From Alicyclobacillus acidiphilus NBRC 100859 (GTDB taxonomy: Bacteria; Bacillota; Bacilli; Alicyclobacillales; Alicyclobacillaceae), in contig NZ_BCQI01000004.1 in assembly GCF_001544355.1 (NCBI RefSeq), positions 62,001 to 126,000 of the forward strand: a stretch of 64,000 nucleotides of DNA. Direction: 5' to 3'. The translations under genes were made by a program, and so were the position numbers. The notes beneath the pieces were generated by a model. It saw nothing but the letters and a program-made list of their open reading frames with translations. It did not search any database and was not told the origin of the DNA. This document shows positions 44,640 through 53,606 of this stretch, piece by piece; positions within the stretch are counted from its first letter, which is position 1; each line of letters begins with the position of its first letter.

Positions 44640-45650
44640 TTAGGGGATGACGTCGCGGGCTTGAAAGAGGATTTCGCCGCTGTGAACACGATGTCGCGTG
44701 CCATCGTCGAGCAGCATCAGGAGGTTGCCGTGATCGTCGACGTCGATGGCGGTCCCCGCCACGATCTCCCGCCCCACTTGGACTTCGACGCGCGATCCGA
44801 TGGTCGCGCAAGCGGCCAGCCACTCGTCGCGAATGTCCGCGAAGCCGCCGCCCTCGTCGAACAGACGGTAAAGCGCCGCGATCTCGGCGAGAATATCGGC
44901 GAGCAGCCGCGGACGGTAGACTGGTTTGCCTGTCGCGGACAGAATTGTCGTGGCTTTGCCCTGCAAGTCGGCCGGCAGGTCCTGCTCTACAAAGTTGGCG
45001 TTGATGCCGATTCCGAGCACGGCGTAATCGATGGTCTCGCCGGCTGTGCGCATCTGCGCCAGAATTCCGCACAGTTTTCGCCCGTTCAAGAGGATGTCGT
45101 TAGGCCACTTGATGCGCGTGTTCACACCGTGTTTGGCCAGGGCTCGCTGGACCGCCAGACTCGCCAGCAGCGTCAAGTCGGCAGCTTGCGACAAGGCGCA
45201 CGGGTTGCGCAGGAGGATCGAAAACCACATGCCGCCTTTCGGCGATGTCCACGCCCGATCCCGCCGGCCCTTGCCGCCGGTCTGCACACCGCAGGTGACC
45301 ACCGTGCCGTGCGGTTGGCCCTCGGACGCCAATTGAATCGCCGTGACATTGGTCGATTCCCGTTCTGCCGCCCACAGAATCAGATGTCCCAACGCACCTG
45401 CGCGATCTGGCGCCAAGTGCGGTTTGACCAAGGCCGGCATCAACTCGTCCGGCCAATCGCGCAAGACGTAACCGACCCGAGTCGACGCCTCGAACGTGAA
45501 CCCCAACGCTTCGAGTTGCTTGATGTGCTTCCAGACAGCTGTTCGGCTGAGGCCCAACTGGTGGCTCAATTCCTCCCCTGAAATGGGCTGCTTGGACTGT
45601 GTAAACGCCAGGACCAGGCGCTGTTGAATATCCATGTCATCCAAGGTCAT
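44640..45650 (-). CDS. birA: Biotin operon repressor and biotin--protein ligase
   Basis: 336 residues from ATG at 45650, which overlaps the cca stop (ATGA). The N-terminal helix-turn-helix (ISGEELSHQLGLSRTAVWKHIKQLE) is followed by the catalytic domain with ESTNVTA, the biotin-loop GKGRRDRAWTSPKGGMWFSILL, IKWPNDIL and GIGINANF, and a C-terminal SH3-like domain. It attaches biotin to carboxylases and represses biotin genes. The class II architecture with a DNA-binding domain is the rule in Bacilli. The longer frame upstream is an artefact inside cca. Confidence 0.94.
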   Translation of the reverse strand: MTLDDMDIQQRLVLAFTQSKQPISGEELSHQLGLSRTAVWKHIKQLEALGFTFEASTRVGYVLRDWPDELMPALVKPHLAPDRAGALGHLILWAAERESTNVTAIQLASEGQPHGTVVTCGVQTGGKGRRDRAWTSPKGGMWFSILLRNPCALSQAADLTLLASLAVQRALAKHGVNTRIKWPNDILLNGRKLCGILAQMRTAGETIDYAVLGIGINANFVEQDLPADLQGKATTILSATGKPVYRPRLLADILAEIAALYRLFDEGGGFADIRDEWLAACATIGSRVEVQVGREIVAGTAIDVDDHGNLLMLLDDGTRHRVHSGEILFQARDVIP

Positions 45651-46885
45651 GACGACATTCCCCTCTTTATGCTCTCGTCTAACGCTGCGGCGAGGAGTGT
45701 GCGAGGCTCGTTTTCCAAACGTCCGTCCAGCACCTGTTCGCGAAGCCATCGCAGCAGTTGGCCGATTTCTGGGCCGTGGATGCCTGACTCCAGCAAATCC
45801 TGGCCGAAAATGGCGAGATCGCGATTGGACCAAAGGGGCTGCCGGCGAATCTTCTCCTCGGCCTGCGCGATATTTGCCACGTCCGTCGGCGACAGCCACG
45901 ACCAGATTTGCAAGGCTCGCGTCGCCGCGTCGTGGCCCGCTTCGAACAGCGTGTGTGTGGACCAGCCTGTTTCGCCGCCGCGCAAGAGTCTCTGGACCAA
46001 CTCGCAGACGCTTTGTGCCGACTTGGCAGCGTCCTTGCCCAAGGCGAACATTTGGCAGAGCTGTTTGACGAACTGCGGTCCATCGTCCAGACCGGCGAAC
46101 AGAACGGCTAAACCGTCGATACCAACTGGCGCAGCCTCCGCCTGTGCCGCCGCGTGAGCCGCTTTCATCATCCATGCGAAGCCCTGGCGCAGACACGCCA
46201 ATGGTTCCCCTTTGACCAACCACAGACGGGATTCGGCCAACAACGGCAGGTGTCGCGGCCAGGGTCCCGCGAGCAAACGCAGCAATTCTTGGCCGATCCG
46301 TTCGTTCGCGATCGGGCCCATCGCCTCTGCGGCGCGATCGACAGCGGCCCACGTCTCGGCTTCCATCTGGAGATCATACGTGACGGCGAAACGCAAGGCA
46401 CGGAGCAGCCGGAGGCCGTCTTCGCAGAAGCGCTCCTCTGGCACTCCGACAGCGCGCAGTTGGCGATTGGCGAGATCGACGGCGCCGCCAAATGGATCGA
46501 TGAGCGTCCCATCGCGGGCGATGGCCATCGCATTCATGGTGAAATCGCGCCTCGCCAAGTCGGCCATGAGATCGGTGGAAAACGACACGTACGACGGCCG
46601 TCGCCCGTCGAGATACGGACCTTCTTCGCGAAATGTCGTGACTTCGATGTGATGGCCCCCGCAAACCACCGTCACGGTTCCGTGGCGAAGCCCCGTGTCG
46701 ATGGTTTGCCTGAATAACCGCTTCACCTCGTTCGGCGCCGCGGATGTGGCCACGTCAAAATCGTGGATCTCCTTGCCGAGCCACATGTCGCGAACGGCGC
46801 CGCCGACGAGGTAACTCTCATAACCGGCGTCCGACAAGGTCGACATGACGGGAATCACCGGTTCTGGCACGGGAAAGCGTCTCAT
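45647..46885 (-). CDS. cca: CCA-adding tRNA nucleotidyltransferase
   Basis: 412 residues from ATG at 46885, overlapping the bshA stop (ATGA). Head domain: YLVGGAVRDMWLGKEIHDFDVAT with the DxD metal pair, then the RRDFTMNAMA segment, and the neck motif EDGLRLLRALRFA typical of class II enzymes. It adds or repairs the 3' CCA of tRNA. Position between bshA and birA matches B. subtilis. Confidence 0.94.
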   Translation of the reverse strand: MRRFPVPEPVIPVMSTLSDAGYESYLVGGAVRDMWLGKEIHDFDVATSAAPNEVKRLFRQTIDTGLRHGTVTVVCGGHHIEVTTFREEGPYLDGRRPSYVSFSTDLMADLARRDFTMNAMAIARDGTLIDPFGGAVDLANRQLRAVGVPEERFCEDGLRLLRALRFAVTYDLQMEAETWAAVDRAAEAMGPIANERIGQELLRLLAGPWPRHLPLLAESRLWLVKGEPLACLRQGFAWMMKAAHAAAQAEAAPVGIDGLAVLFAGLDDGPQFVKQLCQMFALGKDAAKSAQSVCELVQRLLRGGETGWSTHTLFEAGHDAATRALQIWSWLSPTDVANIAQAEEKIRRQPLWSNRDLAIFGQDLLESGIHGPEIGQLLRWLREQVLDGRLENEPRTLLAAALDESIKRGMSS

Positions 46886-48003
46886 ACCATGCCGCAGACC
46901 CGTCGATAGATGGCCTCGTACTCGCCTACCTTGTCCCCGATATAAAACGACTTCTGCGCTCGCTCCCTGGCCTGTTTCGCAATGCGCGCATACAGTTCTT
47001 TGTCTTCGAGCAACCGCAGCGTATGGGCGGCCATCGAGTCCGTATCGCCGATCTCCGAGAGAAACCCTGTCTCTCCGTGCACGACGACCTCGGGAATGCC
47101 GCCAGCGGTCGATCCGATGACAGGGATCCCGCACGCCATCGCCTCCAGCGCCACCAGTCCAAAGCTCTCTTTCTCCGAAGGCAGCAGAAGAATGTCCGCG
47201 GCGGCGACCAATGGGGCGACTTCGTCCTGTTTGCCGAGAAAGTCGACATACGGATTCAAGCCGAGATCGTGCACTCGATCTCTCGCGCGCGACAGGTCCG
47301 GGCCTTCGCCGACGAGCACCAATCTCGCTTCGATGGACTGGCGGACCTGGGCGAAGATGTCGATCACGTCGCAAATCCGCTTGACGGGACGGAAATTCGA
47401 GATGTGCAGAAGCACTCGTTCTCCCGGTTTGGCGAGCGATCTGCGCACACGCTGACCGACTTTCGGCACGAACACGTCGGTATCAATAAAGTTGTAGACA
47501 CATTCGATGGGCTTCTCCGTTTGAAACAGCTCGACGGTCTGTTCAATCAAACTTCGACTGACGGCAGTCACGGCGTCGCTCCGTTCGATACCGAGCTTCA
47601 TGACTTGCTTGAGACTGCTGTCCTGGGCGAGCACGGTCACGTCGGTCCCGTGAAGCGTCGTCACCACTTTGACGTCGCGCGACGCCATTTCCTTGGCGAG
47701 AAACGCGCAGACAGCGAATGGCAACGCGTAGTGGGCGTGCAGCACATCCAATTCATAGTCGTCGACGACCTTCGCCATCAACGCGGCCAATGAGAAATCG
47801 TAAGGCGGCGTTCGCAGGACGGGATAGGTGGCTGTGTCAATTTCGTGTATGTATACGTGCTCAATAAACGTGCCAAGCCGAAATGGAACATCGGTGACGA
47901 TGAAGTGGACTTCGTGTCCACGGCTTGCCAACGCTTTCCCGAGTTCCGTGGCGACTGCGCCGGAACCGCCGATGGTTGGATAACAGCTGATCCCAATTTT
48001 CAA
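46882..48003 (-). CDS. bshA: N-acetyl-alpha-D-glucosaminyl L-malate synthase (bacillithiol step 1)
   Basis: 373 residues from a TTG at 48003 with GGGAGGT 8 nt upstream (LKIGISCYPTIGGSG). GT4 glycosyltransferase: the GGSGAVATELG donor loop, LHAHYALP, HISNFRPVKR and the EX7E-type PSEKESFGLVALEAMACG. The family transfers GlcNAc from UDP-GlcNAc to L-malate. In B. subtilis bshB1 and mgsA lie between bshA and dapB; here they are missing, with dapB directly upstream (46-bp gap). Confidence 0.92.
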   Translation of the reverse strand: MKIGISCYPTIGGSGAVATELGKALASRGHEVHFIVTDVPFRLGTFIEHVYIHEIDTATYPVLRTPPYDFSLAALMAKVVDDYELDVLHAHYALPFAVCAFLAKEMASRDVKVVTTLHGTDVTVLAQDSSLKQVMKLGIERSDAVTAVSRSLIEQTVELFQTEKPIECVYNFIDTDVFVPKVGQRVRRSLAKPGERVLLHISNFRPVKRICDVIDIFAQVRQSIEARLVLVGEGPDLSRARDRVHDLGLNPYVDFLGKQDEVAPLVAAADILLLPSEKESFGLVALEAMACGIPVIGSTAGGIPEVVVHGETGFLSEIGDTDSMAAHTLRLLEDKELYARIAKQARERAQKSFYIGDKVGEYEAIYRRVCGMV

Positions 48004-48049
48004 AGTGGTGCCACCTCCCGTGATCGTTCCTCTCGCCGTCTGTTCGTTG

Positions 48050-48775
48050 TCACCAAAGCAAATGCTCAAGTCCATAGACGACCTGCCGCAACTGGACGAC
48101 TTTTCTGCAGGCGGTCAATACGCCAGGCATGAAACTCTCCCTGTTTAACGAATCGTGGCGAATGGTCAGGATTTCTCCGGTACCGCCAAAAATGACCTCT
48201 TGGTGCGCGACAAACCCTGGCAGTCGAACGCTGTGAATGGGCACGTCGTAATCCACATCCATCATTCGCTTCGTCCGAATGGCCGTCCCTGACGGCATGT
48301 CCCGCTTTTGGTCGTGGTGAAGCTCGATGATCTCCGACTTTTGCATCCATTTCGCTGCCTCGGCCGCAAACCGCATCATCAGCAGCGCCCCAATGGCGAA
48401 ATTGGGGCAAACAAGTCCTCCAATTTCCCGTTCCGCGGCGATTTGATTCCAACGTTCCAAGTCGTCTTGCGAATAGCCTGTGGCGCCGACGACTGGACGC
48501 ACGCCTGACAAGAGGGCGAAATCGACATGGTTGACCACTGACTCAGGCGTCGTCAGATCCAACCAGACGTCTGGCCGTTCTGTTGCTATCAGGGTCTCTG
48601 CATTGTCGTAGGCCTGTCCAAACGGTTCCAGACTCGCCTCCACATCGGGCCGCTTTTCGCGAACGAGCAACCCTGCGATGACGAGATCGTCCGTGGCCGA
48701 GACAGCCCGAACGGCTGCGGTTCCCATGCGCCCTGTGGCTCCGGCGATGGCTACGCGTATCACATTATTTGTCAC
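48050..48775 (-). CDS. dapB: 4-hydroxy-tetrahydrodipicolinate reductase
   Basis: 241 residues from GTG at 48775 with GGAGG six nt upstream, overlapping the preceding TPR gene by 11 nt. NAD(P) motif VAIAGATGRMGTAAV, DLTTPESVVNH, VVGATGYS, LVCPNFAIGALLMMRFA, and the substrate/catalytic ELHHDQKRDMPSGTA. It makes tetrahydrodipicolinate for lysine, diaminopimelate and, in spore formers, dipicolinate. Somewhat shorter than the 267 of B. subtilis but with all motifs. Confidence 0.93.
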   Translation of the reverse strand: MTNNVIRVAIAGATGRMGTAAVRAVSATDDLVIAGLLVREKRPDVEASLEPFGQAYDNAETLIATERPDVWLDLTTPESVVNHVDFALLSGVRPVVGATGYSQDDLERWNQIAAEREIGGLVCPNFAIGALLMMRFAAEAAKWMQKSEIIELHHDQKRDMPSGTAIRTKRMMDVDYDVPIHSVRLPGFVAHQEVIFGGTGEILTIRHDSLNRESFMPGVLTACRKVVQLRQVVYGLEHLLW

Positions 48776-49196
48776 GTGTCTCCTCCTCTGCTTCCACACA
48801 CGCGGTCGGGTATAAGCGGCACAATTGGTCAAGCTGCCTGCGCGCATCCAGATGCAGCGGATCGTGGGCCAACGCTTGACGGAGCAGCTTCAACGCGCCC
48901 TTGGTATCCCCTTGAAAAAAGGTCGACTGGCTCTCTTCGACCAATTGGGAAGCCGTGATCACTCGCCAATTTTCCACGTATTCGGCGCGATCCGGCGCCA
49001 ATTCCATGGCCCGCATGGCCCATCGGCTGGCATTTGCGAGGTCGCCGTTGCGATGGGCCGTGATGGATGCGTGAAAATACGGTTCTGGCCGGGACGGATT
49101 CGCTTCGATGGCGCGGACGAACGAAGCCAACGCTTCGTCGTACAACCCTACGTACAAGTAGGCGAATCCGGCTTGAATCAACCGATCGTCGTACAT
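48765..49196 (-). CDS. Small TPR protein
   Basis: 143 residues from ATG at 49196 with GGAGGTG six nt upstream. Helical repeats: LIQAGFAYLYVGLYDEALASFVRAIEANPSRPEPYF carries the TPR pattern (A-Y-Y-G-Y-A-F-A-P), and a second unit includes GDTKGALKLLRQALAHDP. No export signal. Overlaps dapB by 11 nt, so it is co-transcribed with the dapB-bshA-cca-birA run. Function unknown. Confidence 0.75.
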   Translation of the reverse strand: MYDDRLIQAGFAYLYVGLYDEALASFVRAIEANPSRPEPYFHASITAHRNGDLANASRWAMRAMELAPDRAEYVENWRVITASQLVEESQSTFFQGDTKGALKLLRQALAHDPLHLDARRQLDQLCRLYPTACVEAEEETRDK

Positions 49197-49337
49197 GTAC
49201 ACCACCTCCGTGCATTGTACGGAGGCCGTCTTGCAAGGGATTGTACCTTGGCCCACGGACGGAACTGACGGTCCAGATGCCCCCGAAAGGCCTTTCCCTA
49301 CCTATTTCAACGTGCCAAGTCGCTGTGTCGCCATTGG

Positions 49338-49691
49338 CTATTTCTCGATCCTCGTCCAGCGGTCTTTGTCCCTCGTTTGAAACTTCTCCATGACCGCGGC
49401 AAACGCGTCGTCGAGTGAGATATTCAACCGATTGGCGAGACAAGCGATCACGAACAACATGTCCCCCAGTTCGAGCGCGATGCTTCCATCCGCTTCATCC
49501 TGACGCTTCGGTTTTTCGCCAAAGTGATGATTGACCTCTCGAGCCAGTTCTCCGAGTTCTTCGCTCAACCTCACCACGAGCGTCATCGGTTGAAAATAGC
49601 CTTCTTTAAATTGTCCGATATAATCATCGACCTGTTTTTGCATATCCGCGAGTCCCAACTGCTTGTTCACTCCCCTGCGGCCAGTCGCCAT
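49338..49691 (-). CDS. ypjD: MazG-like nucleotide pyrophosphohydrolase (YpjD type)
   Basis: About 117 residues using ATG at 49691; ATG at 49733, GTG at 49670 and TTG at 49658 are alternatives, and the promoter -10 lies only 17 bp before 49733, which argues against that start. All MazG landmarks are present: RLSEELGELAREVNHHFG (EELGE), then ALELGDMLFVIACLAN (E-x3-D). The end RDKDRWTRIE matches YpjD. It hydrolyses non-canonical or excess NTPs. Same neighbourhood (ypjD-dapB) as in B. subtilis. Confidence 0.88.
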   Translation of the reverse strand: MATGRRGVNKQLGLADMQKQVDDYIGQFKEGYFQPMTLVVRLSEELGELAREVNHHFGEKPKRQDEADGSIALELGDMLFVIACLANRLNISLDDAFAAVMEKFQTRDKDRWTRIEK

Positions 49692-49750
49692 CCCCATCGT
49701 CCTGTCGCCGTGTCGTGGGTCATGGTCCTTCATCCTGTCTATCCTCTCAC

Positions 49751-49756
49751 ATTATA
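49751..49756 (-). promoter_or_regulatory. ypjD: -10 element of the ypjD promoter
   Basis: Minus strand TATAAT, perfect consensus. No good -35 at 16-18 bp was seen. Its closeness to the first possible ypjD start is used to prefer a start further down. Confidence 0.5.
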
Positions 49757-49864
49757 GCGAACCAAGCGGCTGAAACATAAACGGGACAGCATGTCATATG
49801 CATGTATGGACGATTTTTGGACCAGCCCGCGAAGGCCGACTGGTTGAAAGAAGGAGTGAAGGGT

Positions 49865-51136
49865 TTGAGCCAAGCCAAAAAGGGACACGTGTTTACCGTG
49901 CTCCTCGCCGCCATGGCAGTTGTTTTCACGCTCGCTCTGGTCATTTATCCAAAGCCAGGCTATGAGGCGGGCATGTCAGGTCTCAAGGTGTGTTGGGAGA
50001 TTATCATTCCTTCTCTACTGCCGTTTTTTATCTTGTCGGAGCTGTTGTTAGGTCTCGGAGTCGTTCGTGGATTCGGCGTCCTGCTTGAGCCTCTTATGAG
50101 ACCGCTCTTCAGCGTGCCAGGCGTTGGCGCGTTCGCGCTCTCCATGGGTCTTGCAGCCGGATACCCGATGGACGCGGTCATTACCGCCCGCTTTCGCGAG
50201 ACGAACCAGTGCACGCGCATTGAAGGAGAACGCCTGCTCGCGTTCACCAACACCGCCGATCCGCTGTTTATGTTTGGCGCGGTTGCCGTAGGTATGTTCA
50301 AGTCGCCGGCACTCGGTGGATTGCTCGCGATCGCGCACTACGTATCGTCATTTTTGGTAGGGGTCGCGTTCAAATTCTGGGGCCGCAAAGATCCGACCCA
50401 TCTCGCGGAGATCCAGGCGCGGGAGATCACTCGGCCAAAGGGCAACATCTTCAAGCGGGCGTTTGACGAGATGTTGAAAGCTCGCGAGGTGGACGGCCGC
50501 CCGTTCGGCAAACTGCTCGGCAACGCGGTGACGGAGTCGGTGCAAACGATTCTTATGATTTCGGGCTTCATTGTGTTTTTCGCGGTCCTGATTGAAATTT
50601 TGCGGATCAGCGGGATCATGACCGTGATTGGTTGGCCAGTCGCTGTCGTCTACCACCTGTTCCACATCAACGGTGGTTTGGTCAATCCCACCCTGGCAGG
50701 TGTGCTTGAACTCGACATCGGCAGCGCGCAAGCGGCAGCGGTCAACGCGCCCATAATTCAAAAATTGGCCTTGGTCAGCGGAATCATCGCTTGGAGCGGA
50801 TTGAGCGTGCATGCTCAGGTCGCGAGTGTTCTGACGAACACGGACATTCGGATGCGGCCGTACTTTATCGCTCGGTTTCTGCACGCTGTCTTGGCTGCGG
50901 CAATTACCGTCATCCTGTATCTCTTCGGTGTGGGCAAATCGGCGAGCGCAGCCATGGTGCATCTGACGCCGGTATCCGCCGTGGCCGAAGCGGCGTCCAA
51001 CCATTCGTTTTGGCAAGTGGCATCGTCTGGTCTGCGGGTGTGGGTCGTTGGCCTTGCCGTGATGTTAGGGTGTTCGTTCCTGTTTGCGATGGTTCGCCGT
51101 ATGCGAGTCATTCGGTTCTACGCAAGAATGAAGTGA
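49865..51136 (+). CDS. ylbJ: Sporulation integral membrane protein YlbJ
   Basis: 423 residues from TTG at 49865 with GAAGGAG 8 nt upstream. About eight to nine membrane helices with the duplicated Gate-type (nucleoside recognition-like) pattern: PSLLPFFILSELLLGLG, SMGLAAGYPMDA, FTNTADPLFMFGAVAVGMF, and in the second half LVNPTLAGVLELDIG and SGIIAWSGLSVHAQVAS. YlbJ is required for spore cortex formation, and its presence supports a spore-forming host. A terminator follows. Confidence 0.9.
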   Translation: MSQAKKGHVFTVLLAAMAVVFTLALVIYPKPGYEAGMSGLKVCWEIIIPSLLPFFILSELLLGLGVVRGFGVLLEPLMRPLFSVPGVGAFALSMGLAAGYPMDAVITARFRETNQCTRIEGERLLAFTNTADPLFMFGAVAVGMFKSPALGGLLAIAHYVSSFLVGVAFKFWGRKDPTHLAEIQAREITRPKGNIFKRAFDEMLKAREVDGRPFGKLLGNAVTESVQTILMISGFIVFFAVLIEILRISGIMTVIGWPVAVVYHLFHINGGLVNPTLAGVLELDIGSAQAAAVNAPIIQKLALVSGIIAWSGLSVHAQVASVLTNTDIRMRPYFIARFLHAVLAAAITVILYLFGVGKSASAAMVHLTPVSAVAEAASNHSFWQVASSGLRVWVVGLAVMLGCSFLFAMVRRMRVIRFYARMK

Positions 51137-51187
51137 TTTGTATGCGCTGCAGGGTTTGTACAAGAGGTTGGCATCGTGCAAAGACGT

Positions 51188-51230
51188 GGGTCGCCGCCAG
51201 GGAGTCCAGTGCTTCCGAGCGACCCTTTTT
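51188..51230 (+). terminator. Rho-independent terminator of ylbJ
   Basis: Outer stem GGGTCGC / GCGACCC, inner stem GGGAG / CTTCC, then TTTTT. It lies 51 bp after the ylbJ stop. Confidence 0.75.
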
Positions 51231-51333
51231 GCTGTGGCCATGCGGGTACTTCGTTCGTCCGCGCCGGCCATGGGGATGCAATTTCGGATAAGCTCCTCCG
51301 GTGATTCACGTCATCCCCCGATGAGAACAGTTT

Positions 51334-51371
51334 GAGGGCCGCCTCCGTTTTGACACTCCAGGGCGGCCCTC
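51334..51371. repeat. 10-bp perfect inverted repeat between ylbJ and uppP
   Basis: GAGGGCCGCC and GGCGGCCCTC, 18 nt apart. No T-tract on either side. It is the only other structure in the gene-free 51137-51443 stretch between two convergent genes and may help end uppP transcription. No coding frame with a ribosome binding site was found here. Confidence 0.6.
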
Positions 51372-51443
51372 ACTACGAAACTAGGAATGCAGGATGGTGG
51401 CAGGGCTGCATGGACTGCCTTTTGGTCAGCCCACGCCTTCCGC

Positions 51444-52253
51444 TTAGCCCAGCAACGACGGAAACCAATGATGGCCAATCAGTTGGTCGTACAGGACGAA
51501 CGCCGCAACGGCCCAGGTGTAGCACGCAAAGACGCGCATCCGGCAGTTGCTGACCAACCAGCGCGTCCACTTGACGCCAAAGTATCCAGCGACGGCGGCA
51601 GCCAAGGTGCCGAGCAGCATGGAGCCCCAAGGAAGCGCTAGCATGGCCGTCTTATGTTCGATCACGTCGTCCAGTTTGACAAGCGTCGCGCCCAGAATGG
51701 CTGGAATAGACAGGAGAAACGAAAAGCGGGTTGCCGCCTCGCGATCCATACCACGCCACAGCCCTGCGGCGATCGTCAATCCAGAGCGTGAGAGAGCTGG
51801 CAAAATGGCGATTCCCTGGAACGTGCCAACCCACAGGCTGTCCGACAAGGTGATGGTCGACTCGGTTTTGGTTCCGCTTTTGACGCTGTCGATCCACCAC
51901 AACACGACGCCAGTGATGACGAACTCGAAGCCAATCGTGATGCCGCTCTCAAACAAGTTGTCGAACCATTCTTCGCAGACGGCACCAACGACTGCGGTTG
52001 GCAGGAGCGCGACGAGAATCATCCACGTGATGCGCGACTTCGGGTGCCGCCACAGCCAGGCCACCTCCCGGCGCATCGCGTAGACCACGGCCGCGAGCGT
52101 GCCGATGTGGAGCAGCAGGATGAACAGCGTGTCTTCTTCGATGTCGACGTGCATCAATTTTTCGGCGATCACGATGTGCCCCGACGAGCTTACCGGCAAA
52201 AATTCGGTAATGCCTTGCACAATTCCCATGACAATGGCTTGCAGAACAGTCAA
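51444..52253 (-). CDS. uppP: Undecaprenyl-diphosphate phosphatase
   Basis: 269 residues, TTG start with AAGGGGG 7 nt upstream. BacA/UppP features: GIVQGITEFLPVSSSGH with the catalytic Glu-rich motif, and in the second half FQGIAILPALSRSGLTIAAGLWRG, the SRSG motif. Around seven to eight membrane helices. It recycles the lipid carrier for peptidoglycan and can confer bacitracin resistance. Confidence 0.94.
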   Translation of the reverse strand: MTVLQAIVMGIVQGITEFLPVSSSGHIVIAEKLMHVDIEEDTLFILLLHIGTLAAVVYAMRREVAWLWRHPKSRITWMILVALLPTAVVGAVCEEWFDNLFESGITIGFEFVITGVVLWWIDSVKSGTKTESTITLSDSLWVGTFQGIAILPALSRSGLTIAAGLWRGMDREAATRFSFLLSIPAILGATLVKLDDVIEHKTAMLALPWGSMLLGTLAAAVAGYFGVKWTRWLVSNCRMRVFACYTWAVAAFVLYDQLIGHHWFPSLLG

Positions 52254-52472
52254 ATTGGTTCCCCCTTTACGGCCGCGATTTCAATCAAGCTCGCACAGCT
52301 TGCGCCCACCCTTGTCCACAAGCGCGAATCTCCGGATGGGCACAGGTGTACATGCATTAGATGTATATTTGCGGACAAGCGGGAACATGTCCGAGACGCC
52401 TCCGAAGATCTCGCTGGTGTCATGAAGGCCGGATCGTGTCCATATGTATAGACCGTATTGGGGGGTATAGAC

Positions 52473-53519
52473 ATGTCCTCGCGTTGGATGACGGTGCAAG
52501 TCGCTTGCGTTTACATTGGAACGGTGGTCGGAGCCGGTTTTGCGTCCGGGCGGGAGATTTATCAGTTTTTTGCGCAATTTGGGCCGATTGCATATGTCTC
52601 CATCGCGCTCGTTACCGTTCTGTTTGCGTGGATCGGCTTCCGTCTCATGGCCTTGGGTGCAATCTTGGGCGCGAATTCGTTTCGGGACGTCAACGCGCAC
52701 TTGTTCACGCCCCGTGTCCGCCGCATTGTCGATTTCGCCATCCTGTTCATGCTCTTCGGCACAACGGTGGCGATGCTGGCCGGTACGGGAGAGCTGTTTC
52801 GCGAACGCCTGTCGCTTCCGTTTACGGTTGGCGTAGCCGCGGCGGCCGGCGTAACGCTCGTCACGATGCTGTTTGGCATGAACGGCCTGCTGCGGGTCAA
52901 CAGCGTCATTGTCCCGCTCTTGACTTGCTTCGTCGTGTACACGGCGGTCCATACCTGGGTTCACATGCACCCGCCGCTTCACGCTTTGTTACACCCGGAG
53001 GCTGTCGATTCGCGCACAGGCTTCGTCGTTTGGATCAACGCGCTGTTGTACGCGGCGATGAATGTTGGGCTTTCCGTCGGCGTGCTGGTTCCGCTCGGCG
53101 GTCAGATTCGCGATCAGCGGACGCTTCGCAACGGCGCTTTGGTTGGCGCCGTCGGCTTGGGCGTACTGCTGTGCTGTGTCACGTTCTGCCTGTTCGCATA
53201 CATGCCGGATGTGCAAACGTACGCCATTCCCATGGGCTACATTGCGTCGCACTTCCAATCGTGGTTGACGTGGATGTTCATTGCGGTCCTGTTCGGCGAA
53301 ATTTACTCGACGCTCATCGGCAACGTCTACGCCATCGGGTCGACGATCGCGAGCGGCAAACGCCAATTCCTGTGGACGAGTGCGGCCGTTCTCATCGTCG
53401 GCGGGATTCTGGGACATTTCGGGTTTCGGATCATCGTTGCCTACGCCTACACCGCGTTTGGTTGGGTCAGTATGTGGTTCTTGTTGATGCTGATGTTTGC
53501 GCGGCCGCGTTTGCGGTAA
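52473..53519 (+). CDS. YkvI-like multi-pass membrane protein
   Basis: 348 residues from ATG at 52473 behind GGGGGT. About ten hydrophobic helices. The first, IGTVVGAGFASGREIYQFFAQFG, has the unwound GAGFASGRE motif found in the YkvI group of APC-superfamily transporters. Substrate unknown. It is divergent from uppP across a 219-bp region in which no regulator site was recognised. Confidence 0.8.
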   Translation: MSSRWMTVQVACVYIGTVVGAGFASGREIYQFFAQFGPIAYVSIALVTVLFAWIGFRLMALGAILGANSFRDVNAHLFTPRVRRIVDFAILFMLFGTTVAMLAGTGELFRERLSLPFTVGVAAAAGVTLVTMLFGMNGLLRVNSVIVPLLTCFVVYTAVHTWVHMHPPLHALLHPEAVDSRTGFVVWINALLYAAMNVGLSVGVLVPLGGQIRDQRTLRNGALVGAVGLGVLLCCVTFCLFAYMPDVQTYAIPMGYIASHFQSWLTWMFIAVLFGEIYSTLIGNVYAIGSTIASGKRQFLWTSAAVLIVGGILGHFGFRIIVAYAYTAFGWVSMWFLLMLMFARPRLR

Positions 53520-53540
53520 AATGCCCCAGGCTCGTATAAT
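53511..53540 (+). promoter_or_regulatory. Promoter of the yitT-like gene
   Basis: TTGCGG (53511-53516), 18-bp spacer, perfect TATAAT (53535-53540). The -35 overlaps the last codons of the ykvI-like gene. Confidence 0.55.
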
Positions 53541-53606
53541 AGCGAAGAAGTCGGGTCAAATTGACCTGGAATCGAGCTTCAGTCGAAGTCGAAGGGGTTT
53601 TTGCCC

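Noticed and set aside
44079-45581. 500-codon plus-strand frame opposite the TPR and birA genes
   Set aside because: It spans parts of two unrelated real genes and the gap between them, which a real protein would not do by design; no motif seen.
51137-51443. Small genes between ylbJ and uppP
   Set aside because: Frames of up to 70-80 codons exist on both strands, but they cross the ylbJ terminator or the inverted repeat and lack ribosome binding sites.
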